DNA of 64,000 nucleotides from Symbiobacterium thermophilum IAM 14863. Its GTDB lineage: Bacteria; Bacillota; Sulfobacillia; Symbiobacteriales; Symbiobacteriaceae. Each line of letters starts with the position of its first letter. The first letter of the stretch is position 1. The position numbers and the translations under genes were made by a program. Positions 55,289 through 64,000 of the stretch are shown piece after piece. The stretch spans positions 496,001-560,000 of the forward strand of contig NC_006177.1 of the NCBI RefSeq assembly GCF_000009905.1, written 5' to 3'. Below the pieces are notes generated by a model. The model was not told where the DNA came from, ran no database searches, and saw only the letters and a list, made by a program, of their open reading frames with translations.

Positions 55289-56053
55289 TCATACCAGCCG
55301 ATAGAAGGCTTCGGTGTACAGGGCCGGCACCCGCCCGGAGTAAAGGCGGCTGACGAAACGGCCGAAGGAGTCCACGGCCCAGTCCGGGCCCAGCAACTGG
55401 CTCCGGTGGGCCTTCACCGCGTTCAGCTTCTCCTGGAGCACCTCGGTGATGTCCACCAGCACGTTGGGCTGGCGGGCGGCGTAGAAGTAGATGCGTTCGC
55501 CCCGCCACACGGAGCTGCGCGCCCTGGCCAGCACGGCGGCGCCCAGGGCGAGGTGGTCCGGGTTCTGGGCGAGCGGCGTCGGCCCCTTGGGGTCGAAGGC
55601 GAGCACCAGCTCGGGGCGGGTGCGCGCCCACAGCTCATCCAGCGCGCGCTCCAGCTCGGGCCCGGGGCGGATCCCGCCGTCGGGCAGGTCCAGCTGCACC
55701 AGCTCCGCCCGGAGGATCGTCGCCGCCTGCTCGGCCTCCCGTGCCCGGATCTCGCCGATGTTGGCCCGGTTGGTCGCCTGCTCGCCCCGGGAGAGCACCG
55801 CGAGGGTCACGGCGCTGCCGTTCTGGGAGAGCAGCCGGAGGGTGCCGCCGGCGAACAGCTCCAGGTCCCCCGGGTGCGGGCCGATGGCCAGCACCCGCCA
55901 GCGGCGGCCGACCATCTCCAGCCCCGCCTGCAGGGCGACGCTGGGGTAGTAGGGCTGCTGCATCCGCCGCCAGACCACCCACGCCGTCGCCACCGCGCTG
56001 CCGGCGATCAGCCAGGGCAGTACCGGTCCCGATCGTCGTTCCACTGCGCTCAC
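55289..56053 (-). CDS. PIG-L family protein with HPGD motif
   Basis: A 254-residue sister of the next gene. One N-terminal helix (LPWLIAGSAVATAWVVWRR) anchors it. The conserved loop reads VLAIGPHPGDLELFAGGTLR. Against the usual HPDD, the first Asp, the catalytic base in PIG-L enzymes, is Gly; the His and second Asp (metal ligands) remain. The distal His is kept in NPDHLALGAAVL. It may be inactive or altered. The GTG at 56053 follows GAGAGGGGCC. It probably arose by tandem duplication with its neighbour. Confidence 0.85.
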   Translation of the reverse strand: MSAVERRSGPVLPWLIAGSAVATAWVVWRRMQQPYYPSVALQAGLEMVGRRWRVLAIGPHPGDLELFAGGTLRLLSQNGSAVTLAVLSRGEQATNRANIGEIRAREAEQAATILRAELVQLDLPDGGIRPGPELERALDELWARTRPELVLAFDPKGPTPLAQNPDHLALGAAVLARARSSVWRGERIYFYAARQPNVLVDITEVLQEKLNAVKAHRSQLLGPDWAVDSFGRFVSRLYSGRVPALYTEAFYRLV

Positions 56054-56235
56054 GGCCCCTCTCTCATCGCTCTTCGGGGGTAGCATGCGCCGGCGGGGCC
56101 GGTTTCACGCAGAAGGGGAGCGGCGGAGCCGGAACCGGCGGTGTGCCGGGGGCGTCCAAGTAGCGTGGTTCCCGCGCAGGGCGAAACGACAGGCGTCGGG
56201 CGGTGGATAAGCTAGTGACGGTCGGAGGTGCTGCC

Positions 56236-56538
56236 GTGGAACCGCATGAGCGTGTTCAGGCCTACGAGCGACTCCTCTTCCGGCGGAACGCGGCGGCCTG
56301 GACCACGATCATCGCCGCGTTCGTCGTGCTTCCCCTGGCTGCGCGGGGCTGGGACCCCCGGGTCGCAGGCCTGGTGGCCCTCGGCATCTTCGGCGCATAC
56401 ATCTGGTTTATCTGGCCCCACTGGCGCTGCCCCCAGTGCGGACACCCCCTGGGACGTCCGGCCCGGATCATGCGGTGCGCCTGGTGCGGCGCCCCACTGA
56501 CGCCGGACACCCCGGGCGGCGGCGCCAGCGGCAGATGA
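56236..56538 (+). CDS. Small membrane protein with C-terminal zinc ribbon
   Basis: A 100-residue protein. Two membrane helices (about residues 20-35 and 42-60: WTTIIAAFVVLPLAARGWDP, VAGLVALGIFGAYIWFIW) precede a ribbon CPQCGHPLGR and CAWCGAP, with two CXXC pairs. The GTG follows GGAGGTG by 5 bases. The family is unknown. It stands 24 bases before ddl and may be in the same unit. Confidence 0.65.
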   Translation: MEPHERVQAYERLLFRRNAAAWTTIIAAFVVLPLAARGWDPRVAGLVALGIFGAYIWFIWPHWRCPQCGHPLGRPARIMRCAWCGAPLTPDTPGGGASGR

Positions 56539-56562
56539 CCCACTACCCCACGCAAAGAGGCG

Positions 56563-57672
56563 ATGCAACCCATGTGCGCGAAGACCCGCGTTTACCTGCT
56601 TTTCGGCGGCCGATCCGGCGAGCACGAGGTGTCGCTGATGTCGGCCAGGAACGTGCTGGAGGCCCTGGACCGGAGCAAGTATGAGGTCATCCCCGTCGGC
56701 ATCACCAAGGAGGGTCGCTGGCTCCAGGTGGGCGACCCGCTCCGGGCCCTGACCGAGGGGGTGGCGGCGGCGGGCGGCCGGCCGGTGGGGCTCCTGGGCG
56801 ACCCGTCGTACTCCGGTCCGGTTCCCCTGTCCGACGGGCTCAGGCCTGCGGCCCACGACGGGCCCGTGGTCTTTTTCCCGGTGCTGCACGGTACATACGG
56901 CGAGGACGGCACGATCCAGGGGCTGTTGGAGATGGCCAACGTGCCCTACGTGGGCTGCGGCGTGCTGGCGTCCAGCGTCGCCATGGACAAGGGCGTGGCC
57001 AAGGCGCTCTTCCGCCAGGCCGGCCTCGAGGTGGGCCCCTACCGGGTCTACCTCCGGCGCGACTGGGAGCGCCACCCCGAGCAGATCCGGGCGGACGTCT
57101 CAGCGCACCTCCGCTACCCGGTGTTCGTCAAGCCGGCCAACCTGGGCTCGTCGGTGGGCATCACCAAGGTGAAGCGGCCGGAGGACCTGGACCGGGCCAT
57201 GGATGAGGCCGCCCGCTTTGACCGGCGGATCATCGTCGAGCAGGGCATCGACGCGCGGGAGATCGAGGTCGCCGTTCTGGGCAACGACGACCCCATCGCC
57301 TCCGTCCCCGGCGAGATCCTGCCGGGGGCCGAGTTCTACGATTACACCGACAAGTACTTCAGCGGCGCGTCCCAGACCCGGATCCCGGCCGACCTTCCCG
57401 ACGACCTGGTCGAGGAGTTCCGGCGCCAGGCGGTGGTGGCGTTCAAGGCCATCGACGGCTCCGGCATGGCCCGCGTGGACTTCTTCCTGGAACGGGGCAC
57501 CAACCGCATCTTCATCAACGAGGTGAACACCATTCCCGGGTTCACCAACATCTCCATGTACCCCAAGCTCTGGGAGGCCTCGGGCATCGGTTACGGCGAG
57601 CTGCTGGACCGGCTGATCCAGCTCGCCCTGGAGCGGCATGCCGACAAAAACCGAAATGCCACCTCGGTTTAG
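56563..57672 (+). CDS. ddl: D-alanine--D-alanine ligase
   Basis: A 369-residue ATP-grasp ligase that joins two D-Ala for peptidoglycan. It has [40 protein letters not shown] and later [15 protein letters not shown]. Metal-binding motifs are [20 protein letters not shown] and [15 protein letters not shown]. Glu, Ser and Tyr/Phe-type sites are in place for D-Ala-D-Ala rather than D-lactate as far as can be judged. The ATG has AAGAGG just before it. Confidence 0.95.
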   Translation: MQPMCAKTRVYLLFGGRSGEHEVSLMSARNVLEALDRSKYEVIPVGITKEGRWLQVGDPLRALTEGVAAAGGRPVGLLGDPSYSGPVPLSDGLRPAAHDGPVVFFPVLHGTYGEDGTIQGLLEMANVPYVGCGVLASSVAMDKGVAKALFRQAGLEVGPYRVYLRRDWERHPEQIRADVSAHLRYPVFVKPANLGSSVGITKVKRPEDLDRAMDEAARFDRRIIVEQGIDAREIEVAVLGNDDPIASVPGEILPGAEFYDYTDKYFSGASQTRIPADLPDDLVEEFRRQAVVAFKAIDGSGMARVDFFLERGTNRIFINEVNTIPGFTNISMYPKLWEASGIGYGELLDRLIQLALERHADKNRNATSV

Positions 57673-57776
57673 ACCGTGGAGGAATTCCCAGCGGCGGGGA
57701 AGAATAATTCGACAGGGACTGATCAGAATAAGCGGGTGTGTCCTGCGGGCGCAGCCCGCGCGATGGAGTGAGACCG

Positions 57777-58121
57777 ATGGCCCACGACTGCGTGTTCTGC
57801 AAGATCGCCGCCGGCGAGATCCCCTCCAGCAAGGTCTATGAGGACGAGCACGTCCTGGCCTTCCGCGACATCAACCCGGTCGCCCCTGTCCACGTGCTGG
57901 TCATCCCGAAGCAGCACGTGCCCTCCGTGGCAGAGTTCGGGCCGGAGCATGACGAACTTCTGAGCCGGCTGTTCGCGGCCGTCCGGAAGGTCGCGGCGGA
58001 GACCGGCGTGGCCGAGACGGGCTATCGGGTGGTAACCAACGTCGGGAAGGACGCCGGTCAGCAGGTGTTTCACGTCCACCTCCACGTGCTCGGCGGCCGT
58101 CCGCTCGGGCCGGTGGCCTGA
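57777..58121 (+). CDS. HIT-family protein (HinT-like)
   Basis: A 114-residue HIT protein. The zinc site C-X2-C at the start is CVFCKIAAGEIPSSKVYEDE, and the active motif is QQVFHVHLHVLGG, the HXHXHXX histidine triad. These proteins cleave AMP from amidated nucleotides. GGAGTGAGACCG precedes the ATG. It comes before rpsU, which has its own promoter. Confidence 0.94.
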   Translation: MAHDCVFCKIAAGEIPSSKVYEDEHVLAFRDINPVAPVHVLVIPKQHVPSVAEFGPEHDELLSRLFAAVRKVAAETGVAETGYRVVTNVGKDAGQQVFHVHLHVLGGRPLGPVA

Positions 58122-58125
58122 GGAA

Positions 58126-58155
58126 TTGACATAAGCTTTGGCGCCGCGGTATAAT
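58126..58155 (+). promoter_or_regulatory. Strong sigma-A promoter of rpsU-yqeY
   Basis: TTGACA at 58126-58131 and TATAAT at 58150-58155, both perfect, are separated by 18 bases. They lie about 52 bases before the rpsU ATG. Confidence 0.85.
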
Positions 58156-58207
58156 CGCGGAGCGTGTTCTTTTTCCCCCAGGTCCAGCGGAGGGGAGGGA
58201 AGTTCGG

Positions 58208-58384
58208 ATGTCCGAGGTCAAAATCGGCAAGAATGAGTCGCTGGATAGCGCCCTTCGCCGTTTCAAGCGCCAGCTGCAGCGGGCCGGCGTGCTCGCCGAG
58301 ATTCGCAAGCGTGAGCACTATGAGAAGCCCAGCGTGAAGCGCAAGAAGAAGAGCGAGGCGGCTCGCAGGCGCAAGTACCGCTGA
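58208..58384 (+). CDS. rpsU: 30S ribosomal protein S21
   Basis: A 58-residue S21, very basic, starting [20 protein letters not shown] and continuing [20 protein letters not shown], with a Lys/Arg-rich tail. S21 helps the small subunit select mRNA. GGAGGGAAG precedes the ATG by a few bases. It is followed 22 bases later by yqeY, the common Firmicute pair. Confidence 0.96.
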   Translation: MSEVKIGKNESLDSALRRFKRQLQRAGVLAEIRKREHYEKPSVKRKKKSEAARRRKYR

Positions 58385-58406
58385 AGAGCGAAGGAGCTGG
58401 CTGCCC

Positions 58407-58856
58407 ATGAACCTGAATGAACGCCTCACCGAGGACATGAAGGCTGCCCTGAAGGCCGGCCCGGCCGGCAAGGCGCGGCTGGAGACCATTCGGTTTCTGC
58501 GGGCGGCGGTGAAGAACGCCGAGATCGAGAAGCACGCACCCCTCTCCGACGATGAGATCCTGGGCATCATCACCAAACAGGTGAAGCAGCTCCGCGAATC
58601 GCTGGCTGACTTCCAGCGGAGCGGCCGGCAGGACCTGGTCGAGAAGACCGAGGCGGAGATCGCCGTCCTGTCGGAGTACCTCCCGGAACAGTTGAGCGCA
58701 GACGAGGTGCGCGACCTGGCCCGCAAGGTCATCGCCCAGGTGGGCGCCCAGGGCGCCCGGGACATGGGCAAGGTCATGGGCCCGCTGATGGCCCAGGTCC
58801 GCGGCCGTGCGGATGGAAAGATGGTCCAGCAGATCGTCAAGGAGTTGCTCGGGTAG
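58407..58856 (+). CDS. yqeY: YqeY/GatB-related protein
   Basis: A 149-residue YqeY protein related to the tail domain of the GatB amidotransferase subunit. It begins MNLNERLTEDMKAALKAGPA and has the hallmark RLETIRFLRAAVKNAEIEK and ARDMGKVMGPLMAQVRGRAD. A role in tRNA-dependent amidation or tRNA binding is suspected, not proven. The good terminator follows 8 bases on. Confidence 0.92.
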   Translation: MNLNERLTEDMKAALKAGPAGKARLETIRFLRAAVKNAEIEKHAPLSDDEILGIITKQVKQLRESLADFQRSGRQDLVEKTEAEIAVLSEYLPEQLSADEVRDLARKVIAQVGAQGARDMGKVMGPLMAQVRGRADGKMVQQIVKELLG

Positions 58857-58864
58857 CAGGCCAG

Positions 58865-58897
58865 AGCCCCGATGGATGCGGCGCATCCGTTGGGGCT
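58865..58897 (+). terminator. Terminator of rpsU-yqeY
   Basis: The 15-bp stem 58865-58879 with 58883-58897 (two G-T wobbles) ends in GGGGCT and is followed by TTCTTC. The loop is GGC. Confidence 0.8.
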
Positions 58898-58974
58898 TTC
58901 TTCATGTCGCTCGCGAAAGCCGTTTCCGGCATGGTATAGTGAAGGTAATGCCGTCGCGACGAGGAGGGTGGGCC

Positions 58975-59559
58975 GTGTCCGCCGGGAAGCAGACCGACCG
59001 CCGCGGTTTTTTCCGGGAAGGGTTCCGTAGCCTCCTGCGCGCCTTCGCCGAGACCGCGCAGGCGGCGGCCGACGAGGCGGCGGTGCGCGGCGCCGGTGGC
59101 GTTCGCTGGCTGCGCCCGCCGGGGGCCTTGCCCGAGGCCGCGTTCCTGCTCACCTGCACCCGCTGCGGGGACTGTGCCCGCGCCTGCCCCGCGGGCGCCA
59201 TCCGGCTCCTGCCCGAGTCGGCGGGCGCGGCCGTGGGCACGCCCTTCATCGACCCGCTGATGCAGCCCTGCGACCTGTGCGGCCGCTGTATGGGCGCCTG
59301 CGGGCCGGGGGCCCTGGTGCCGGTTGCCGAACCCCGGCAGGTGCGGATGGGCGTGGCCGTGATCGATCCGGCCCGGTGCTGGGCCGTCCAGGGGTCGATC
59401 TGCGATCTGTGCTGGCAGCGGTGCCCCTTTCCGGACGAGGCGATCCGCATGGTGGACGGAAAGCCGCAGGTGCAGCCGGAGCAGTGCACCGGGTGCGGCC
59501 AGTGCGCCTACGTCTGCGTGAGCACGCCTCCGGCCATCACGATTCAACCTCGCAGCTGA
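58975..59559 (+). CDS. Four-cluster ferredoxin-like protein (NapF/MauM type)
   Basis: A 194-residue polyferredoxin. Its N-terminus reads TDRRGFFREGFRSLLRAFAE, like the twin-arginine-like start of NapF/MauM proteins. Cys motifs in order are CTRCGDCARACP, CDLCGRCMGACG, CWAVQGSICDLCWQRCP and CTGCGQCAYVC, enough for four 4Fe-4S clusters. It likely passes electrons to the molybdoenzyme downstream. GAGGAGGGTGGGCC precedes the GTG. Confidence 0.85.
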   Translation: MSAGKQTDRRGFFREGFRSLLRAFAETAQAAADEAAVRGAGGVRWLRPPGALPEAAFLLTCTRCGDCARACPAGAIRLLPESAGAAVGTPFIDPLMQPCDLCGRCMGACGPGALVPVAEPRQVRMGVAVIDPARCWAVQGSICDLCWQRCPFPDEAIRMVDGKPQVQPEQCTGCGQCAYVCVSTPPAITIQPRS

Positions 59560-59573
59560 TCAGGAGGAGTTGG

Positions 59574-60554
59574 ATGTACACACTGCGCATGGTGCCCACC
59601 GAGCAGGCCGTCGGCCTGATGTACGCCCACGACCTGACCCGCATCGTCCCCGGGGAGGGGAAAGGACCGCGGTTCCGCCGCGGGCAGGTCGTCCGCCCCG
59701 AGGACGTCCCGGTGCTCCTGGCCATGGGCAAGGAGCACCTCTACGTCTGGGAGCCGCATCCCGGCATGCTGCACGAGGAGGAGGCCGCCCTGCGGCTGGC
59801 GGAGGCCGGCGCGGGCGGCGGGCTGCGCTGGGATCCTCCCGCGGAGGGGAAGGTGAGCCTGCGGGCGGCCTTCCGGGGCCTGCTGCGGGTGGATGCGGCC
59901 CGGCTGGAGGCCATCAACGCGATCGGCGACATCACCATCGCCACGCTGCGGGATGCAACGCTGGTGGAAGAGGACACCGTTGTGGCCGGCTGCAAGGTGA
60001 CCCCGCTGCTGGTGGCGGAGGAGCAGATCCGGCGGGCGGAGGCCATGGGCCGCTGGATCGAGGTGAAGCCGCTGGCGCCGCTCAGGGCGGGCCTGGTGGT
60101 CACCGGGAGCGAGGTGTACAAGGGCCGGATTCCGGACAAGTTCGGACCGGTGGTGGAGGAGAAGCTGGCCCGCTTCGGCTGCCCGGTGGTCTACAAGGCC
60201 TACAGCAACGACCAGGCGGAGATGACCGCCGCGAAGATCCGGGAGGCCGTGGAAGCCGGCGCCCAGATGGTGCTCTGCACCGGCGGCATGTCGGTGGACC
60301 CCGACGACGCGACCCCGGGGGCGATTCGCCGGGCCGGCGCCGACGTGGTGACCTACGGCGTGCCTTTCCTGCCCGGGTCGATGTTCCTGTTCGCGTACCT
60401 GGGCGACGTGCCCGTCATGGGCCTGCCCGGCGCCGTCATGTGGGAGAAGGTGACGGTGTTTGACGTCGTGCTGCCGCGGGTGCTGGCGGGCGAGCGGCTG
60501 AGCAAGGCCGACTTCGTCCGCCTGGGCCACGGCGGGCTGCTGCCCAGGGAGTAA
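59574..60554 (+). CDS. Molybdopterin-binding (MoCF/MoeA-like) protein
   Basis: A 326-residue protein whose C-terminal part has a MoCF/MogA-type domain: VTGSEVYKGRIPDKFGPVVE, LCTGGMSVDPDDATPGAIRR and PVMGLPGAVMWEKVTVFDVV. The N-terminus is not like full MoeA. It sits directly between the polyferredoxin and the molybdoenzyme, so it likely helps insert or handle the Mo cofactor. AGGAGGAG precedes the ATG by a few bases. Confidence 0.8.
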   Translation: MYTLRMVPTEQAVGLMYAHDLTRIVPGEGKGPRFRRGQVVRPEDVPVLLAMGKEHLYVWEPHPGMLHEEEAALRLAEAGAGGGLRWDPPAEGKVSLRAAFRGLLRVDAARLEAINAIGDITIATLRDATLVEEDTVVAGCKVTPLLVAEEQIRRAEAMGRWIEVKPLAPLRAGLVVTGSEVYKGRIPDKFGPVVEEKLARFGCPVVYKAYSNDQAEMTAAKIREAVEAGAQMVLCTGGMSVDPDDATPGAIRRAGADVVTYGVPFLPGSMFLFAYLGDVPVMGLPGAVMWEKVTVFDVVLPRVLAGERLSKADFVRLGHGGLLPRE

Positions 60555-60630
60555 GGGCAGCAGCCCGTCCGGCGCCCTGTGGCCCTGCGGACCTGGCCGG
60601 CGCCGCACCGCGTGAGGAGGAGGGTTTCTG

Positions 60631-62772
60631 GTGGCTGTATCCAGGGAGACCCGGCCCGAGAGCCGGAGGGGAGCGGATGGCGTGGTCGTGAAGCGGGCGG
60701 TCTGCCCCCACGACTGCTGGGACACCTGTTCCATGCTGGTGCATGTGAAGGACGGCCGGGTGGTCCGGGTCATGGGGGACCCCGACCATCCCGTGACGCG
60801 CGGCTACCTCTGCGTCAAGACCAACCACTACGAGGAACGGGTATACAGCCCCGACCGGGTGCTGTACCCGATGAAGCGCACCGGCCCGAAGGGCTCCGGG
60901 CAGTTCGAACGCATCTCCTGGGACGAGGCGCTCACGACCATCGCCGACCGCTTCCGCGCCATCATCGCCCAGTACGGTGCCGAGGCGATCCTGCCGTACT
61001 CCTACGCCGGCACCATCGGCACGCTGCAGTACGGCTCCATGGACCGGCGGTTCTTCCACCGGCTCGGGGCCAGCCAGCTGGACCGGACCATCTGCTCCGC
61101 GGCCGGCGAGGCCGCCATCAAGTCGGTGATCGGCGCCAAGATGGGGCCCGATCCCGAGGACATGGTGCACGCCCGGCTGATCGTCGCCTGGGGCGTCAAC
61201 GTGACCTCGTCCAACCCCCACCAGTGGCCGATCATCCAGGAGGCCCGGCGGCGGGGGGCCAAGCTGGTGGTCATCGACCCGTACCGGTACAAGGGGGCGC
61301 GGGAGGCGGACTGGCACCTCTCCCCCCGCCCGGGCACCGACGCGGCCCTGGCCCTGGGGCTGATGCACGTGCTGGTGCGGGAAGGCTGGATCGACCGGGA
61401 TTACGTGGAGCGGTACACGGAGGGGTTCGAGCAGCTCCGGAGAAAGGTGGCCGAGTGGCCGCCGGAGCGGGCAGCCGCGGTCACCGGCATCCCGGCGGGC
61501 GACATCGAGCGGCTGGCCCGGCTGTGGTGGGAGAGCCGCCCCGGCGTGCTGCGGGTGGGGTATGGCTTGCAGCGACACACCAACGGAGGCTCCACCGTGC
61601 GGGCCATCTGCATGATCCCCGCCCTCACCGGCCACTGGCGGGACCGGGGCGGCGGGTTCCTGCTCTCCAACTCCGGCTCCTACGGCCTCAACTCCTTTGC
61701 CCTGCGGCGTCCTGACCTGATGCCGTCCCCGCCGCCCCGGACCATCAACATGATCGAGCTGGGCAAGGCCCTCACCGAACTCACGGACCCGCCGGTCATG
61801 GCGCTGTTCGTGTACAACTCGAATCCCGCAAGTGTCGCGCCGAACCAATCGAAGGTCCTGGCGGGTCTTTCACGTGAAGACCTGTTCACCGTGGTCCACG
61901 AGCAGCTCTTCACGGACACCTGCCGCTGGGCGGACATCGTGCTGCCCGCCACGACCCAGTTCGAGCAGACCGACCTGATGACCTCGTACTGGCACCTTTA
62001 CGTGCAGCTCAACGAGCCGGTCATCGAGCCGCTGGGCGAGGCGGTGCCCAACACCGAGCTCTTCCGCCGGCTGGCCCGGGCGATGGGGTTCACGGAGCCG
62101 TGCTTCCAGGACAGCGACGAGGAGCTGATCCGGCAGGCGCTCTCCGGCGGCAGCCCCTTCCTGGAGGGGATCACCCTGGAGCGGCTGAGGCAGGAGCGGT
62201 TCATCAAGGTCTCCCGGCCGGCGGCGCCGTTTGCCGAGGGTGGGTTCGCTACTCCGTCGGGGAAAGTGGAATTCTATTCCCAGGCCCTGGCGGACCTGGG
62301 GCTGGACCCCGTGGTGGAGTACACGCCCCCGGCGGAGTCCGCCGACGGCTCGCCGGAGCTGGCAGCCCGGTACCCGATCGCCCTGATTACGCCGGCCGCC
62401 CACCACTTCCTGAACTCCACCTTCGCCAACCTGCCGCGGATGCGGGAGCGGGAGGGGGCGCCCACCATCTTCCTCAACCCGGCGGACGCGGCCGCCCGGA
62501 ACATCCGGAGCGGTGATTGGGTGCGGGTCTTCAACGACCGGGGTTCGGTGCGGCTGCAGGCTCAGGTCGGCGACTGGTCGCAGCCCGGTGTGGCCGTCTC
62601 GCCCAGCATCTGGTGGTCCCGCCACATGCCCGACGGCGTCGGCATCAACGTGCTGACCACGGACCGGCCCACTGACATGGGCGGCGGCGCCTCCTTCCAC
62701 ACCAACCTGGTGCAGGTGGAGCTCTGCGTTCCGCCGGACGGACAGGTCCGTGACGACGACCCATCCCGTTAA
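60631..62772 (+). CDS. Molybdopterin oxidoreductase (bis-MGD family)
   Basis: A 713-residue catalytic subunit of the DMSO-reductase superfamily. Its N-terminal 4Fe-4S motif is CPHDCWDTCSMLVHV with a later Cys in GYLCVK. Mo-domain parts are ISWDEALTTIADRFRAI, TICSAAGEAAIKSVIGAKMG and LSPRPGTDAALALGLMHVLV. The C-terminal molybdopterin-binding part includes TPAAHHFLNSTFANLPRM and FNDRGSVRLQAQVGDW. No Tat signal was seen, so it is probably cytoplasmic. The substrate is unknown; it shares the fate of the ferredoxin gene before it. Confidence 0.9.
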   Translation: MAVSRETRPESRRGADGVVVKRAVCPHDCWDTCSMLVHVKDGRVVRVMGDPDHPVTRGYLCVKTNHYEERVYSPDRVLYPMKRTGPKGSGQFERISWDEALTTIADRFRAIIAQYGAEAILPYSYAGTIGTLQYGSMDRRFFHRLGASQLDRTICSAAGEAAIKSVIGAKMGPDPEDMVHARLIVAWGVNVTSSNPHQWPIIQEARRRGAKLVVIDPYRYKGAREADWHLSPRPGTDAALALGLMHVLVREGWIDRDYVERYTEGFEQLRRKVAEWPPERAAAVTGIPAGDIERLARLWWESRPGVLRVGYGLQRHTNGGSTVRAICMIPALTGHWRDRGGGFLLSNSGSYGLNSFALRRPDLMPSPPPRTINMIELGKALTELTDPPVMALFVYNSNPASVAPNQSKVLAGLSREDLFTVVHEQLFTDTCRWADIVLPATTQFEQTDLMTSYWHLYVQLNEPVIEPLGEAVPNTELFRRLARAMGFTEPCFQDSDEELIRQALSGGSPFLEGITLERLRQERFIKVSRPAAPFAEGGFATPSGKVEFYSQALADLGLDPVVEYTPPAESADGSPELAARYPIALITPAAHHFLNSTFANLPRMREREGAPTIFLNPADAAARNIRSGDWVRVFNDRGSVRLQAQVGDWSQPGVAVSPSIWWSRHMPDGVGINVLTTDRPTDMGGGASFHTNLVQVELCVPPDGQVRDDDPSR

Positions 62773-62821
62773 CCGCCGGGGTGACCCGCGGCCCCCGGCC
62801 CACCACCTGGAGGTGATGCCC

Positions 62822-64000
62822 ATGCGCCAGCGAAAGGCTTTCTGGCCCGCCCTGGCCCTCTTGCTGGGCCTCGTGTTGACGCTTGCCGGGGCGCCCGGCG
62901 CCCGTGCGGAGAATGGGTCCGGTAAGGTCTACGTCCTGCGCATCGACAACGGGCAGGTGATCGACCCGGGCCTGGCGCAGTTCGCCGACCGCGTCTTCGA
63001 CGAAGCGGGGGCGGATCCGGATGCCGTCGCGATCGCGGTGGTGCTGGACACGCCGGGGGGCTACGTGGAGAGCGCGGCCCGGATCAAGGACCGCCTGCTC
63101 CATCCTCCGAACGGCCTGAAGACCATCGCCTACGTCGAAAACGACGCCGTCTCGGCCGGCGCCCTGATCGCCACGGCCGCCGAGTACCTCTTCATGCATC
63201 CGGGCGCGGTGATCGGCGCCGCGGAGCCCCGCAACGCCCTGACCGGCGAGACCGCCGACTACAAGTCGCTCTCCGTGGTCGTCAACTACTTCACCTCGGC
63301 GGCGGAGTACCGGAAACGGGACCCGAACATCGCCCGGGCATTCGTGGACAAGGACCACCCCATGCCGTGGCAGACCGATGTGCTGCTCACGCTGGACTAC
63401 CAGAAGGCGGTGGCGACCGGTTACGCCAACGGCGTGGCCGACAGCCTGCACGACGCCATCCGCCAGGCGGGCATCGCCCAGTTCCAGCTGGTGGAGCCGC
63501 AGTGGACCTTCTCGGAGCAGGTGGGGCGGGTGCTGACGACGCCCTGGGTCGCCATCCTGCTGCTGGTGGTGGGCGTGATCGCCTTCGGCATCGAGTTCAT
63601 GCAGCCGGGCCTCACCGGGCCGGCCGCCCTGGGCATCGTCTGCCTCACGCTCTTCTTCCTGGGCAACGCCCTGGTGGGTACGGCGGGCTGGGTGGAGATC
63701 GCCCTCGCAATCAGCGGGCTGGTGCTGCTAGGGGTAGAGCTGTTCACGCCGGGCTTCGGCATCTTCGGGCTGGCGGGCATCGTCGCCTTCGGCGGCGCCA
63801 TCTTCCTGGCGGCCCCCTCGGCCGGTCTGGCCTGGCGGTACCTCACGTGGACGACCGTCGCCTCCGCCTTCGTGCTCTTCGCCGTGATCCGCGCCATCAG
63901 CCGGCGGGGGTTGGGCAAGGTGCTCACGCTGAAAGACACGGCGAAGGACTGGTCGGCTCAGGCTGAGGACCGGGCCCGGCTGGTGGGGCGGGAGGGCGTG
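62822..64000 (+). CDS. NfeD-type membrane serine protease, 3' end cut by window
   Basis: The first 393 codons of a ClpP-class NfeD (1b-type) protein. A signal peptide (MRQRKAFWPALALLLGLVLT to ARAE) is followed by a ClpP-like domain with VVLDTPGGYVESAARI and catalytic Ser111 in NDAVSAGALIATAAEY. At least four membrane helices follow (WVAILLLVVGVIAFGIEFMQ and on). NfeD proteins partner stomatin/flotillin proteins, in membrane quality control. ATG at 62822 is taken because GGAGGT lies 7 bases before it; an ATG two codons earlier is an alternative. The end is outside. Confidence 0.88.
   Translation, partial: MRQRKAFWPALALLLGLVLTLAGAPGARAENGSGKVYVLRIDNGQVIDPGLAQFADRVFDEAGADPDAVAIAVVLDTPGGYVESAARIKDRLLHPPNGLKTIAYVENDAVSAGALIATAAEYLFMHPGAVIGAAEPRNALTGETADYKSLSVVVNYFTSAAEYRKRDPNIARAFVDKDHPMPWQTDVLLTLDYQKAVATGYANGVADSLHDAIRQAGIAQFQLVEPQWTFSEQVGRVLTTPWVAILLLVVGVIAFGIEFMQPGLTGPAALGIVCLTLFFLGNALVGTAGWVEIALAISGLVLLGVELFTPGFGIFGLAGIVAFGGAIFLAAPSAGLAWRYLTWTTVASAFVLFAVIRAISRRGLGKVLTLKDTAKDWSAQAEDRARLVGREGV

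Overview
The window is high-GC DNA from an endospore-forming Firmicute, most like Symbiobacterium. It carries sporulation and germination genes (spoIIP, yyaC, a spore-type GH18 hydrolase), the HrcA/CIRCE heat-shock system, and blocks in Firmicute order (comEC-holA-rpsT, spoIIP-lepA-hemW, hrcA-grpE-dnaK-dnaJ-prmA-rsmE-rpsU-yqeY). GTG and TTG starts are common, usually with strong GGAGG-type ribosome sites. No rRNA, tRNA, CRISPR array or transposase was recognised. The species name is an inference from content and base composition.

0-14 kb: azlCD (branched-chain amino acid export, cut by the window edge), a gene-poor stretch with a decayed gene end, nfo, and a MoxR/DUF58/DUF4129/DUF4350 membrane cluster with RDD and SpoIIM-like partners. 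The DUF4350 gene is frameshifted. A compact potABCD polyamine ABC operon follows, then a small membrane-protein gene with its own ribosome site, palindrome and terminator. 14-29.7 kb: comEC, a membrane phosphatase-like protein, holA, rpsT, a holin-like protein, GH18, greA, spoIIP, lepA, hemW, a zinc-ribbon protein, a CYTH protein and argH.

29.8-32.3 kb: a clearly lower-GC insertion holding a RecF/OLD-like AAA ATPase gene abutting a TOPRIM-like gene. It is bounded by two 62-nt hairpin repeats that match at 53 of 62 positions. This looks like a horizontally acquired two-gene defence module and is the best candidate for an undescribed system.

32.5-46.8 kb: a secreted subtilase, a polar amino acid ABC importer, a LuxR-type two-component pair co-transcribed with mobA and a TPR lipoprotein, a Nudix hydrolase, a striking MPFGKGG-repeat protein, an aromatic-acid-exporter-like protein, yyaC, hpt and guaA. 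46.9-58.9 kb: hrcA and grpE-dnaK-dnaJ, each behind a sigma-A promoter plus CIRCE; prmA-rsmE; two tandem PIG-L deacetylases, one lacking the usual catalytic Asp; ddl, a HIT protein, rpsU and yqeY. 58.9-64 kb: a polyferredoxin, a molybdopterin-binding protein and a molybdopterin oxidoreductase, apparently one molybdoenzyme unit that could use MobA product, and a truncated NfeD-type membrane protease.

Two genes (spoIIP and the DUF4350 gene) have no ATG, GTG or TTG at a sensible start. Each has an ATC codon at ideal distance from a Shine-Dalgarno sequence.
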